Part shown: positions 10,721 to 21,919 of the stretch, one piece after another
Layout of the letters: each line of letters begins with the position of its first letter
Numbering within the stretch: the first letter of the stretch is position 1
Assembly (NCBI GenBank): GCA_037178675.1
Contig: JAYMGJ010000523.1
Span: 52,337-116,336 of the forward strand
Length of the DNA stretch: 64,000 bases
DNA from: Scleroderma bovista
Taxonomy: Eukaryota; Basidiomycota; Agaricomycetes; Boletales; Sclerodermataceae
Direction of reading: 5' to 3'
Made by a program: the position numbers and the translations under genes
The notes under the pieces: generated by a model
Databases searched by the model: none
What the model was told of the DNA's origin: nothing
The model's input: only the letters and a program-made list of their open reading frames with translations

Positions 10721-11142
10721 TTCTAGCGCCGCTGAAGCGCAACCATGGGCTCCCTTGACGAGCTCTCTTCTGGGAAAGAATGAGAGAGGGTTCTTCTTCC
10801 TAATAGCACTATAAAGTGGGGGGAATAACTGTCATGGTGCTGGGGGACGTCGTCTGAAAGTAGGGAAGCGGATAGAGTATTGAATTTGATGCATCCAGGG
10901 AAGCGAGACAAACGACAGAGGAAGATGGACATGGCAAGTATCTGGGAGGAAGGGACCATAGGCTGAGGGCTCAGGGGACACAGAGACGACCAGAGAAGAC
11001 TTTCAAGCTTGACAATAGACCTAAGATGACCAAAGTACGTCCTTGACGCAGGACTGACGAGGAGAATGCGCTGACCGAGAACGAGAGGGACTGAGGGAGC
11101 AGGCTGGGAAGATATGTGCCAGGCAGTGCACGGGAACTCTGG

Positions 11143-11757
11143 GAGAGGCTGTCCTAAGAGCAGGACATAGTGGAGATCTGCAGCAATAGTGGAGAAATGA
11201 TCCAGAGAAAATACGGACTCCATAGTGAGCGATGAAGTGAACGTCTGGATTGCGGGGGGAATATCTCCGTGGGAAATGAACGGATTTGCGTCGGAACTTG
11301 ACAGGCAGATAGACCACGCTCTAGGCTTTCTGACGGTATAGTCACATGCCTGATAGCTTCAGAAATGACGGAGCTATTCAAAATATCGGAATGCCGGCAC
11401 TGGGCGCCTAAAAATGACATTTGGGCGCTAAAAATCATTTCTTCTCTTTCTCCTTCGTTTCTCCATCAATTCTTTGGCTTCTTTGATCGTTCTGGTATGG
11501 GAGTTGGACTGCAGACGTGTGCATTCCTTTCTCATACCACAATTGACGTTATTCCTTCAGTTTCTTCTGCTTCTTGGCGGTTCTCGTGCGATAGATGACT
11601 GTCTGCATTGGCATTCATCTCTCGCATCAGGATAGTCATCTTGTGCGATAGATGGCTACGATGAGGGTCCGTCGTGCTTATCCTTCGCATAAGGATCATT
11701 CGATATAGGCGTTATCTTCCATGTTCACTGTACCAAACCTGTTTGGTGCGTGACAGC
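11143..11757. repeat. Right copy of the 0.6-kb dispersed direct repeat
   Basis: This is the same sequence as 1-608. The copies break at the same point, after CCTGTTTGGTGCGTGACAGCGG. This copy keeps more CpG sites than the left one. The two lie 11.1 kb apart and bracket the minisatellite and gypsy remnant. I cannot tell whether they are ends of one large element or two insertions of a smaller one, because the left copy is cut by the window edge. Confidence 0.9.
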
Positions 11758-12690
11758 GGTGTTCAACAATCACGGTCGAAACCAAGTGAGTGTCCCGTTG
11801 CGTGTGCCGACTTCCTCCTTTCCACAAAAAATGCCTGATGCAAACGGTAAGTTGTATGGTTTTATTTGCATTGTCAGTGTTTGGGAGCTGACATTTGAGC
11901 AGGTGTCCTTATGCAACATGATGCCAGTGGGAGGTGTTTGCTGACCGTTAAACTTGACTAAGTCATGAGGACCTTTGCCGTGCTAATGTAGTGGTGTAGA
12001 ATAGCCTTGTGACTACTTGAATGCCATGTTGTCAATTTTGTACAAGCTTGAAATATACATATAGTGGCTGTAGTACTAAATTTTTGCATAAATACTAGTA
12101 GTGAATCATCTTGACTGAAATTTTATTAAGTTGCTAAGTCTTCATGTGTGAACTATGTTGTACTGGTACTCTGGTGTTCTGGTGAGTCCTGTGTGGTTCT
12201 GTTGCACTGTGATCTAGAATTGCTGGGGCTCTGGAAGGTTGTGATGCTCTGGAAGGTTGTGACATACTGTGACAACATAACAAAATCTATGACAAACTGT
12301 CATCCTCTGGCGGATTTTTGGGGATTTGCTGATGTCATGTACGGCATAAGTCATCAGAAGTACTTTGGCAAACGAACCAGAGTATGTATCCAACCCGACC
12401 CACTGCCCTGTCAAGGTTGCTGCTGAAGCCAGTTGACGCTGTGATTGTTGAATGCGATAAAGATCGGCAAGATGCGGAATTGGCAATTGAGATATTTTCG
12501 GCTGTGTACGCCTCCGCTTCTGTGCCTGCGGAGTGCGAGCCATAACAATTTGAGAGTAGAGGTGAGAGATAGTTGGGTAGTTAGGACGGTGGATATCGAT
12601 GCGGCGAAGCGCATGTTGCATTCTACGTGTAGTAGGTCCGTCTCTTGACACTAATCTGCTGTACCACTTTTCACTGTGGATATCACGTAC
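11758..12690. other. Stretch without a recognisable gene
   Basis: A minus-strand frame of 171 codons (12214-12729) is open, but it has no ATG at its 5' end, overlaps the HET upstream module and matches no family I know. A short plus-strand ATG at 11830 followed by a GTAAGT site could be the first exon of a lost gene. Confidence 0.45.
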
Positions 12691-12699
12691 CGTATCTGC

Positions 12700-12960
12700 T
12701 GGAACCTGGGCTAAAGCAATGCGGAACACGCTCCAAAACAGATTGTAACGACCAGGAGTGATTACTCTCCCTAGGCAAACCAGGGAAGGCAGTCATTCCT
12801 TGGCATAGGAGGTTAATAAGGTGTTGTGCTTGACGCCCATATGTCATGTCATATGTCATATGTCGCTCTGGTAAAGCTTTTGGGCTAGAGAGAACACGTG
12901 TTATCCTGTGCTGTGCCTTTATCAGATATCTGCCGTACTCATGTATATAAGGCCAACCAA
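12700..12960 (+). promoter_or_regulatory. Upstream module of HET gene 1, shared with 18690-18930
   Basis: This region aligns to 18690-18930. Shared blocks include GGGCTAAAGCAAT, TTGACGCCCATATG and an AACACGTGTTAT palindrome, in the same order. A TATA-like CATGTATATAAGG lies at about 12942, some 130 bp before the HET start codon. Conservation between otherwise decayed copies suggests these blocks belong to the HET gene promoter, though simple shared ancestry explains it too. Confidence 0.6.
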
Positions 12961-13082
12961 GCTGTATCACCACAACTACACATCTGCCATTCTGATCCAA
13001 CCACCTTTCAATTCTGTTGAAGGAGGTATGGATACTATTCACAGTTGATGATCCTGTCGAGGCTGATACACACTTGTTCAGC

Positions 13083-14090
13083 ATGCGCCTGATCAACATC
13101 AAAGCTTTTCTTGAGAAGGAAAGTTTGACTAGAGAAGGAAAGCGAGTGGACCATCACGCCAAAGTCTTCGAGTTCGGCAATGATGAAGCAACAGAGTATG
13201 CGATTTTATCCCATTGATGGATGGCGCAAGAAGTGGACTACAACAAAATGGTCGGGCTCACCAAGATGGGTGGGAAGGAGAGAGATGAGATTCGCCAACG
13301 TGATGGCTATCAACAGATCCTCCAGAGCTGCGAGCAGGCTCAGAAGGACAGATATGGGTGGTTGTGGGCCGACACTTGCTGTAATGACAAGCAAAGCAAG
13401 CAGCGCAGAGCTATCTGAGGCCATAAATTCCATGTATCGGTGGTATGAAAACGCGCAAGTATGTTATGCATACCTCCACGGCGTCCCCGATCCATGGCTT
13501 CCCACCGCGCGTGACCATGAGAGATATCCAAATTTCAATAGCTGGCCGGAATGGTTCTCGCGTGGGTGGACACTACAAGAGCTGTTAGCCCCAAGCAATG
13601 TCCAGTTCCTCAACAAGAATTGGCAAAGCATAGGGGGCAAGAAAACCCTTGCACCTACCTTGGTAGGCATCACTGGAACCCCGGAGCATATATTAATACA
13701 TGGACTTCACGGAAACCGCCCTTGTGTTGCTCAAATCATGCCGTGGGTGGCCCATCGAACGACAACGCGAGTGGAGGACAGCTTATTCGCTGATGGGTCT
13801 GGTGGACGTGAATATGACGATGTCGTATGGAGAAGGAAGAAAGCGTCTTCAGCTGGAGATCATCCGTGCATCAAATGTCCAAAGGATCTTTTCATGGGAG
13901 TGGGACAGAAAAAAATAAGCAACCTGGCAGTATTCTTGCGGATGACCCGAGATTCTTCGAGGATTGTGGTAGAATGGAGCTGATGGGTCACGACGAATTC
14001 GTGCAATCTGTTAAAGAGGACGTCCTGGAAGAGGAGCTGGACTCGAACGAGGATTGACTGGGCACATTCCTCGCAGCATCCAAATTTGGA
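13083..14090 (+). pseudogene. HET-domain gene 1, decayed tandem copy
   Basis: This is a close relative of the intact HET gene that starts 1295 bp further right. It begins with the same MRLIN start and covers the whole HET domain. The first break is a TGA at 13215-13217, where the intact gene has CGG (Arg of the SHRW motif). A small insertion in the AGCAAAGCAAGC stretch near 13392 shifts the frame, and a 2-bp loss near 13782 shifts it again. The copy ends around 14090, so the C-terminal third is absent. The spared codons still read WLWADTCC, SEAINSMYRWYENAQVCYAYLH and FSRGWTLQELLAPSNVQFLN across different frames. Confidence 0.9.
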
Positions 14091-14145
14091 TACGGTGCCC
14101 GCAGCCCCCTAGATGGCTCATCAATTGCAGCTGTGTTGAGTACTG

Positions 14146-14377
14146 CTGTGAGTGATGCCTGTGCCACCATTCTGCCGCCCCCCTTTCACACACACCCAAG
14201 ACGTCGATCAAACTAAAGGGAACCAACCTGACCATATCACCACAACTACACGCCTACGGTTTCAATCCAGCAACCGCGTCCGATCTTGGGTCATCATTAT
14301 CATCACTAAGTCGGTTAGAGGTATGGACACCATTCACAGTGGATAATTCTGTCGAGACTGATGCACACTTGTGCAGG
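14146..14377 (+). promoter_or_regulatory. 5' region of the intact HET gene
   Basis: The block GTGCCACCATTCTGC followed by AAGACGTCGA recurs at about 18987. The block ATATCACCACAACTACAC recurs before HET gene 1 (12965) and, inverted, in HET copy 3 (near 20245). An ATG at 14323 would give a seven-codon peptide before the real start, so a short upstream frame may lower translation. Confidence 0.5.
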
Positions 14378-16434
14378 ATGCGCCTGATCAACGTAAAAGC
14401 TTTTATTGAGAGAGAGAGATTGATCAGAGTGGGAAACCCAGTGGATCATCGCACCGAAGTCCTCGAGTTCGTCAACGACGAACGAATAAAGTACGCGATC
14501 CTGTCCCATCGGTGGATCACGCAAGAGGTGGACTATGACAAGATGATTGGGCTCGCAAGGATGGCCGTGGAGGAGAAAGACGAGATTCGCCGGTGTGGTG
14601 GGTACGGAAAAATTCTCCGGAGCTGCGAGCAAGCTCAGAAAGACGGATATGAGTGGTTGTGGGTCGACACTTGCTGTATCGACAAGCGAAGCAGCGCAGA
14701 GCTATCGGAGGCCATCAATTCCATGTATCGGTGGTATGAAAACGCCAAGGTATGCTATGCGTACCTCCACGACGTCCCTGATCCATGGTTTCCCACCACG
14801 CATGACCATGAGAGGTATCCCAATTTCAATGGCTGGCCAGAGTGGTTCTCGCGTGGGTGGACACTGCAAGAGCTGATAGCCCCAAGCAACGTCCAGTTTC
14901 TTAACAAGAATTGGCAAAGCATAGGGGACAAGAAAACGCTTGCACTTACCTTGGTAGGCATCACTGGAATCCCGGAGCATGTATTGACACATGGACTTCA
15001 CGAAAACCGTCCGTGTGTTGCACAAATCATGTCGTGGGCGGCTCATCGGAAGACAACGCGAGTGGAGGACAGAGCTTATTCGTTGATGGGTCTGCTGAAC
15101 GTGTTTGTGTCGATGAGTTATGGAGAGGAGAAGAATGTATTCCGCCGTCTTCAGCTGGAGATCATCCAAGGATCGAACGACCAAAGCATTTTTGCCTGGG
15201 ATTGGGACAGAAAAAATGAGCAGCCTGGCAGCATCCTTGCGGGTGACCCGAGCGACTTCCGGCGTTGTGGTGAAATGGAGCTGATGGGTCACGACGAATT
15301 TATCGAATATATCAAAGAGGACATCCCAGAAGAGGACTCCGTCGAGGATCGACTTGGCGTATTCCCGATCACGAATCGCGGCATCCATATTTGGCTGTTC
15401 CTTCGTCGCCATCGTGACTCTCCCTCACTCTTCCTCGCCCAGCTGCCATGCCGCAGTGGTCGATGGTGTCAACCAGCAACCATCCCTTTGGTTTTGTGGG
15501 GATCCAATTCTTACTATAGATGTCCAACGCAGTGCTTTGGACTATTTGCTCTGGGAGGACCTCTACAATTGCGCCAAATCTATCTCAGATACCACGACCC
15601 ACCGCATCGCAACACCACATTCGAAATCGACGATAGCGCACTCACCAAGAATGGTCTCACTTGCTGCGGCGTGTACCCAAGGAAATTCACAGGAAACACG
15701 CTCACGGTGACCAACACCGATCCCCTGTGCATCAAAGTTTATTCTGATGATCGCCCTAACCATCGCTTTGTAGTGGGCTTTGGACAATCTTTTGGCAAGG
15801 ACTGGATACATGTTGTTTCTGATGAACCTAACACAAATCTGCGACTTCCATGGGAGGACTATGCCATTCGTGAATACCCTAAAATGCTGGTCAGAACTCT
15901 GACAGAGCATGCACAAGCACAACACATGAATAAGGCATGTTCTGGGCCTGAACGCTATGGCCAGATTTGCATTATGCAGACCCGGCTCCCTCAAACAACT
16001 GCTAGGATCCTTCAGATTTCGTCTGTCATGTGGAAGAACTCAAGAATGCGTGGAGTTAAGCTTGACGTATTTCGCGACCCCGGTGTTGATAACGTATTCA
16101 GTGAATGGACAGTCTTCGATGTTAACGTGGGTAGTTTTTGTTTCACGTCCCACTGGCATTGATAGCACCATGTATTTAGGGAACAGACGACCCTGGCCGT
16201 GACTGGCGGGCTCTCATGATATTCGATCGGCAAAGGAAGGACCGTAGCTACAGAATAGGCGAGGTGCCCAGTAATTTCTCGGCCTCACCTGACGGTATCA
16301 AAGTGAGCACACATTCCTTTCATACAGTGTTTGAGCCTTACGAGAATAGCTGGGGGACTATGGCTACTTTATGGACTCCAAGGAATTCCACTACAAAGGA
16401 AACCTCTTTCTTGACATCAAGTCGCTTTCTTTAA
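14378..16434 (+). CDS. HET-domain (heterokaryon incompatibility) protein
   Basis: HET proteins act in fungal self/non-self recognition and can trigger cell death after fusion of unlike hyphae. Here the HET domain spans about residues 35-220, with YAILSHRW, WLWVDTCCIDKRSSAELSEA, INSMYRWYENAKVCYAYL and FSRGWTLQELIAPSNVQF. It is followed by VEDRAYSLMGLL and QLEIIQGSNDQSIFAWDW, usual for large Agaricomycete members. I start at ATG 14378 (MRLINVKAF) because the open frame upstream has no ATG. One 56-bp intron (16131-16186) joins the long exon to 16187-16434, and together they give exactly 667 codons (666 aa). No NACHT or repeat region follows, so the C-terminal half has no domain I can name. It is the only undamaged copy of three here. 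Confidence 0.88.
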
Positions 16435-18690
16435 AAGCGGACATCACCCCAAGGCAGCACACACTATCTTCAATGGATGATGTTAGTGCCTGGCATTGGA
16501 TGGGGTAGCTCAAACATCACAATACCTTTGTACAGCATTGCAAAGCCATTTGTTTGGTACCAAAATGAACGTGCTGGGGTTGTGTCAGAAGAGCAGTCAG
16601 GCGACGAGTTACGAGGTGGTGACCAATATGTAAGGATATACATAGTAGATGAGGTGCCATAAGCTCTGCATCCTATTCCTACGTCTGATATTCCGTATCA
16701 TCTCCGTTCCTCCTTAACTCAGCCTTTTATCCTTTCTCTCTGCGGGCTGGCGAGGTATTTACATAGATTTGTACCTGAGTTATCCTAGCCATCCCATTTT
16801 ACTGTACACTCTCTGGTATCAACTTATTTTTGGCTTTAGTCTCACCCCTCTCCTCCCTTAGAGTGGATTTGACACTGTGGAAGTCGCGAGACGAGTCAAC
16901 GGCCGAAGTGCCGAAGCGATAGGCGCACGCGACTGGTTGGGAGGGGAGCAGCGGAGCAGGAGTGCAAGGACGACACTGGGCAGACTTCTGGACGTATCGA
17001 GTCTCGCGAGGATGGATTCGCAGGAGTCACGTGGGTGCTACAGCCTTGTCCGTGCCTGACACTCAAGTCTCCCCGAGAGCTCCTTGTACATAGTAGGTTC
17101 CAACGATTCTCGCTGAGAATATTACTCCAGCGACCTCGCGACGCATCAGTGGGCCGCATATGAGGAGCAGATGGATGCCAGCCCAGGTACGTGCTCGGTA
17201 TTCATGCATCGTGCGAAACATGCTGCTGATCACACACTCGTGTCCATGCCTGAAATTATGAACGGTGCAGGGTGGTTACTTCGTGCGACGCCTTGGGAGA
17301 GGGTCATGTTTCCCCCGTTCGCTTCAGCCCAAACCTTTGGTGCACGAATACGGACACGCCAGCTTCTATTGCGCTTACCAAGTGCTCATCAGAGCGTATA
17401 CCATCATCAGACTGTATGCCGTCACTCAAGAATCTCTGCGGCTGGCCCTCAGCGGTGGTGATTTTGGTCAGGATGGGGTGGGAAGAAACCTATGCTTACG
17501 CACTGAGTTGCTCTCAGCTTGAGGACTTCACGCGACTGCTACATGGCCACGGATTTATGGTCCAGTACACACTAGTGCACTTGGCCATCCACATCATTCG
17601 GAAAGACACTCATAACCTCACTAACAGCAAACGATGGATCGTGGACAGAACGACAATACGACAATCCCGAGCAGACAACCTGCAGTACGCCGACGATCCA
17701 CAATACCTCAGCTACTTCTCGCTTTTCTTCGCTAATGGTTCGGACATTCATTCTCCCACATTTGTGCTCGCACATCGTCTCGCTCACAGTCATGACGAAA
17801 CTCGAACAGAATCTGTACTTCAAACAACGCATTATCGCGACTTCTTCCGCAGGTTCTACCTCAAAGACTTGTACTGCGAAACCGACCCCGGTTCATCGTC
17901 ATCGCCGCATGCTGTTATGTAGTGGTATCGCCCAATTACATCAAGAACGTCGCAGCGCAAGCCTGTCTTTTGTTCAATCACGTGTCCTCTCAGCTGTCCT
18001 TCTCGCCTTGATATGTGACACTGCGTCCTGTCGTAATGCAGAACGTCCATACAAAATCAAATCGTTCCCGTCGGATAATTCGAAGTTGGCAGAGATAATG
18101 TTGTATTTAGTGGCCAACCTGAAATGCGATCTTACGGTCTTTCGCCCCTACCTCACCGAAAGAGGTCTCTTAGTTATCTCAGACGGAGGTTGGGAAACAG
18201 TGGTGGGGGGCAGATAACGTCCCGCGCTACTGTGGAGTAGGCAAAGGCCGGCTCGAGCTTCCGGATGGTGCAAGCTTGCTTCTACCATCTCGTCACCGTC
18301 ACCGTCGTAATGGTGCGTTTTGCTAGCTCCACGATAGATCAAGATGATGGAAAATGTCAAGCAGGTCACCTTGTGCTGCATTTCCCCTGCTTACTACAAG
18401 CGCAATGACAACGTCACATGAACTGACATCAAGGGCAGATCACCTTCGCCAGCGGCCGACTCAAATGCAGATCGCAAACCGGAAAGTGAAGGGAAAGTGA
18501 ACACTGATCAGAGATGGATGGTGAGTACTCCATTAACAACGATGGTCCTCTGCTCACATCAGGTGTGCCTGCTACAAACCATCCATTGGCATTCGCAACA
18601 GCAAAGAGACACCTAGGGCAAGACGACAGGTTGATTGACTCCAGAAACAATCCTACCCGTGCCCGAGGGTAGAAAGCACCTTTCTGATAT
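16435..18690. other. Stretch without a recognisable gene
   Basis: Several medium open frames lie here, the longest being a 216-codon plus-strand frame at 17272-17922 and another at 17735-18217 in a different phase. A possible intron GTACGT..GTGCAG (about 17187-17270) precedes one frame. None of the peptides resembles a family I know, and composition is mixed. It may be a decayed gene or mobile-element DNA. Confidence 0.4.
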
Positions 18691-19040
18691 TCTTAAGTGG
18701 AGGCCGGGCTAAAGCAATACAGAATACGTTCTGAAGCTGATTATACTAGCCGGGTCTCCCTACTAGGCAGCCCAAATTGAGGGAAGCCTGGGAAGGTAGT
18801 CGCTCCTTCTTGATGTATTGTCACCGATTCCAGCAATCGCATGGGTGATGATTAAGGCGTTGTACTTGACGCCCATATGACATAGAGCGCTCTGGAAACA
18901 ACACGTGTTATGATTTATCCTGTGCCTTTTCCACCACCACCAATCGTCTTACTGCGTCGATGCGTCACCGTGAGTGTTGTTCTTGTGCCACCATTCTGCT
19001 GTCCTCACGTACATAAGACGTCGACAAACAAAAAGAGAAT
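18690..19040 (+). promoter_or_regulatory. Orphan copy of the HET upstream module
   Basis: This plus-strand region matches the module before HET gene 1 (12700-12930) and then the block at 14146-14220. No plus-strand HET coding sequence follows. Instead, from about 19100 the tail of a minus-strand HET copy begins. A rearrangement has therefore cut a former plus-strand copy and left its promoter behind. Confidence 0.65.
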
Positions 19041-19099
19041 TTGTGGTGCTCAGAGCGACCGTGCTCCCTGTCTTTAATCCCCCGTACGTGTGGATGGAA

Positions 19100-20290
19100 C
19101 CACACATGGGGAGGGCACTGTCATCAATTTCGAATGTGGAGTTGCAGTGCGTATCTGAGATAGACGTGAAGTAATCGCAGATGCCCCCATTTATGACGGA
19201 AAGACCCCCGGTATCGATAGTAATTGGATTCCCACAAAGCCACGTCGATGGCCACTAGTGGACCACGAGAGTAGTACGGCTTGGAAGACTGAGTCGGAGC
19301 CAACAAGGGGACGGAGGAACAACCAGATTTGGATGCCGCGATTCGTGACGGGGAATGTGCCAAATCGATCATCCTTAGTCGAAGGGAGCTCTTCTTTTGG
19401 GATGTGCTTTTTGAGAGATTCGATGAATTCGTCTTGGTTCATCAGTTCTATCCTACAAGAAGAAGCTCGGGTCATCCGCAAGGATACTGCCAGGCCGCAC
19501 ATTTATTCCGTTGCAACCCCAGGTCCCCAAGCAAAGATGCTTTGGTCGTTCGACGTGCGGATGATCTCCAGCTGAAGACGGTGAAAAGCCTTCCTTCCCT
19601 CCCCATACAACATCGGCATATTCACGTCCAGCAGACCCATCAGAGAATAAGCCCTGTCCTCCACTCGAGTTGTCATCCGATTGGCAGCCCATGACATGAT
19701 TTGAGCAACGCATGGAAGGTTTGACGAAAGTCCTTCCTTCCATATATCCTGTGGAACTCCACTGATGTCTTCCAAGATAGGTGACAGCATCCTCTTGTCA
19801 CCGATGGGACGCCAATCCTTGTTGAAGAACTGGAGATCCCTCGGTGCTATCATCTCTTGCAGTGTCCACACGAGAACCACCCCGGCCAGCCCTTCGACTC
19901 GGCATACCTCTCATCATTACGCGCAGTGGGAAAGGATGAACCGTCGATGTCATGGAGATACGCATAGCATATCTTTGAGTTTTCGTACCACCGGTACATG
20001 GAATTGATGGCCTCTGATAGCTCTGCGCTGCTTCGCTTGTCGATACAGCAAGTGTCGACCCACAACCACTTGTACCCGTCCTTCTTCGCCTGCTCGCAGC
20101 TCTGGACGATCTTTCGATAGCCATTACGGTGGCGAATTTCAGTTCTGTCCTCCTCGTTCATCTTCGCGAGCTTGACCACCTCGTTATAGTCCACTTCTTG
20201 CTCAGTCCACCGATGAGAACTGGTGACAATACGTGTGGTTGTGATACAGTCAAGTTGGTCCTTGGGGACAACAGATGATGATGGTAAGTG
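19100..20290 (-). pseudogene. HET-domain gene 3, decayed and internally deleted
   Basis: The minus strand carries SSHRWTEQEVDY, WLWVDTCCIDKRSSAELSEA, INSMYRWYENSKICYAYL, then in another frame WTLQEMIAPRDLQFFN, VEDRAYSLMGLLDVNMPMLY and LEIIRTSNDQSIFAWG. A 4-bp loss near 19871 breaks FSRGWTLQE, and a further shift occurs after IFAWG. The 5' untranslated ATCACAACCACACG block is fused almost directly to the SHRW codons, so about 260 bp including the start codon and the first 45-50 codons are gone. The 3' part extends to near 19100 by nucleotide similarity to 15470-15640 of the intact gene. Confidence 0.88.
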
Positions 20291-20759
20291 CACAAGGATA
20301 GCAAGTGTGATTCTAGCGGCATTACACAGCAAGCAACTGAGCGCCCAACGGCATTATCAAGATGTCATGTTGACCCCATACAATAAGCCAGGAAGAAGCG
20401 ACTGTCCTCCTTCGAGTTTTAGGGGGGACTACTCTCCCTTGGTCCGAAGGTGCATGCAATTAATGAACGCGGCCGACTTTGAAACCCGCGCCTCGCAGCC
20501 ACTGACTCACCTCACCTGCCTCTCAGTTTTTCATTCGTTACTTCCCACTCTGCCGGCTCAGAGACAGATATATTGTGCCCGTATTCCTTAGCAGCTCACC
20601 TGACACGACATCGTTACCGTATACGGATTTGAGCATGGCGGGCCCATGGAGCGAATCTAGGATGTGAACAGTTACACATTCGTAGGGGTGGATGTTGTCG
20701 ATGGCGTTCGTCCCAGACTATAGCCACCTTCTCACCCCGCCTCTCAGTCAGGAGCACAA

Positions 20760-21760
20760 GTGTTGAAGATGACAAAGACAAAGCTGCCGCAGCTCACATC
20801 AAACACATCCGCACCTTTCAGTCAGACCCGTCCCACATCCTGACCTACTCCGACGGATCACTGCGCAAAGACGAAGCGGGTCAGCAGAGCGCAGGAGCTG
20901 GATGGACAGGATACCACGGCCCCCGTGAAGTCTTCCATGGGTCCAAACCTTTGGGCCCTTACATGGAAATTTACGACGCAGAAGCCATCGCCATCAATGC
21001 AGCAGTAAAGGCTGCCATAGACTTCGCGACAGAAAACAACGTCACATACATCCACATATTTGCTGACAACCAGGCTGCCGTCCAGACGGCATTCGATGCT
21101 GTACCAGGTTCTTCCCAACACACCAACCTGCACACCCGCTCTCTCATCATCTCATTCCTCAAATCCTCGAACCAACACCACATTGAGATCGCATGGGCAC
21201 CCGGTCACAAAAACATCGTTGGCAATGAACGAGCGGACACCCTGGCGAAAGCAGCGACTGAAGTTGTTATAGACAACCCACCCATCTCCCTCTCCCATGA
21301 GAAATCCCAGTCCCGCCAACACCTTATCTCAGCCTGGACAGAAGAATGGAACAAACAACTCCAACGCCCAAGCGCATTCCTACAAGCAAATAGGTTCACC
21401 CCTGCCCTACAACCCCGCGAGCATTTCACCCATACCCCCCGCGACATCTATGGTCGCCTCATCCAATGTCGCACAGGTCACGCCTTTATGGGCGAGTACT
21501 ACAACAAACACGTCCCCACTGAAGACCACTCCTGCCCATGTGGCGAACCACTCCAATCGCGAGACCACATCATAGCCACCTGCCCCATGTACGAAGAACA
21601 ACGCCAGATCCTCAAATCTGCCTCTGAGGATCTTGTCATGTCAGACATCATCGGCACCACAGAAGGCATAGAGGCACTGGTAAAATTCCTCCGCGCCACC
21701 AACGCATTCAAAAAACATCGCGCCCCCACCCCACCCGAAGTACCTCCAGTGCAACCATGA
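20760..21760 (+). mobile_element. 5'-truncated LINE-type retrotransposon, RNase H end of ORF2
   Basis: The frame carries an RNase H domain with its acidic residues in ILTYSDGSLR, EIYDAEAIAI, IFADNQAAVQ and VGNERADTLAK, plus the AWAPGHKNIVGN stretch. A Cys/His cluster (CPCGEPLQSRDHIIATCP) near the C-terminus is typical of fungal LINE proteins. No reverse transcriptase or endonuclease lies upstream: the frame becomes unrelated sequence before about 20760. Loss of the 5' end is usual for LINEs, whose copying often stops early. The surviving frame of about 330 codons is undamaged, so the insertion may be fairly recent. Confidence 0.88.
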
Positions 21761-21915
21761 CACTACTCTGACCTCCCTTCTACCCAGGTCATTGTCATTC
21801 CCGTTGTCCGTACCACACGCAAAATGTCCCCTACGGACACCTCGCATGACCCCCACCCATCCAAAGTATCTCCCGCACAACCGTGACGTTGTACTGACCC
21901 CCCTTTTTTCCCAGA
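21724..21915 (+). repeat. Duplicated tail of the LINE fragment
   Basis: A block that includes the stop codon (CACCCGAAGTACCTCC..GCAACCATGAC) recurs about 126 bp downstream (CACCCATCCAAAGTATCTCC..CACAACCGTGAC). The copies differ mainly by transitions. Tail duplications of this kind are common at the 3' ends of LINEs. Confidence 0.65.
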
Positions 21916-21919
21916 TCCA

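Noticed and set aside
10723..11438. Minus-strand ORFs of 94-166 codons in the right 0.6-kb repeat and its left flank
   Set aside because: They overlap in several frames, resemble no known family, and the two copies do not preserve any one frame better than the others.
1..11757. The 0.6-kb repeats as LTRs of one 11-kb retrotransposon
   Set aside because: No TG..CA ends, primer site or purine tract were found next to them. The gypsy remnant inside has its own LTR and purine tract.
12214..12729. 171-codon minus-strand ORF
   Set aside because: Its 5' end is GTG, not ATG, and it overlaps the HET upstream module on the other strand. No family is recognised.
14702..15412. 236-codon ORF on the minus strand
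   Set aside because: It is the antisense shadow of the HET domain.
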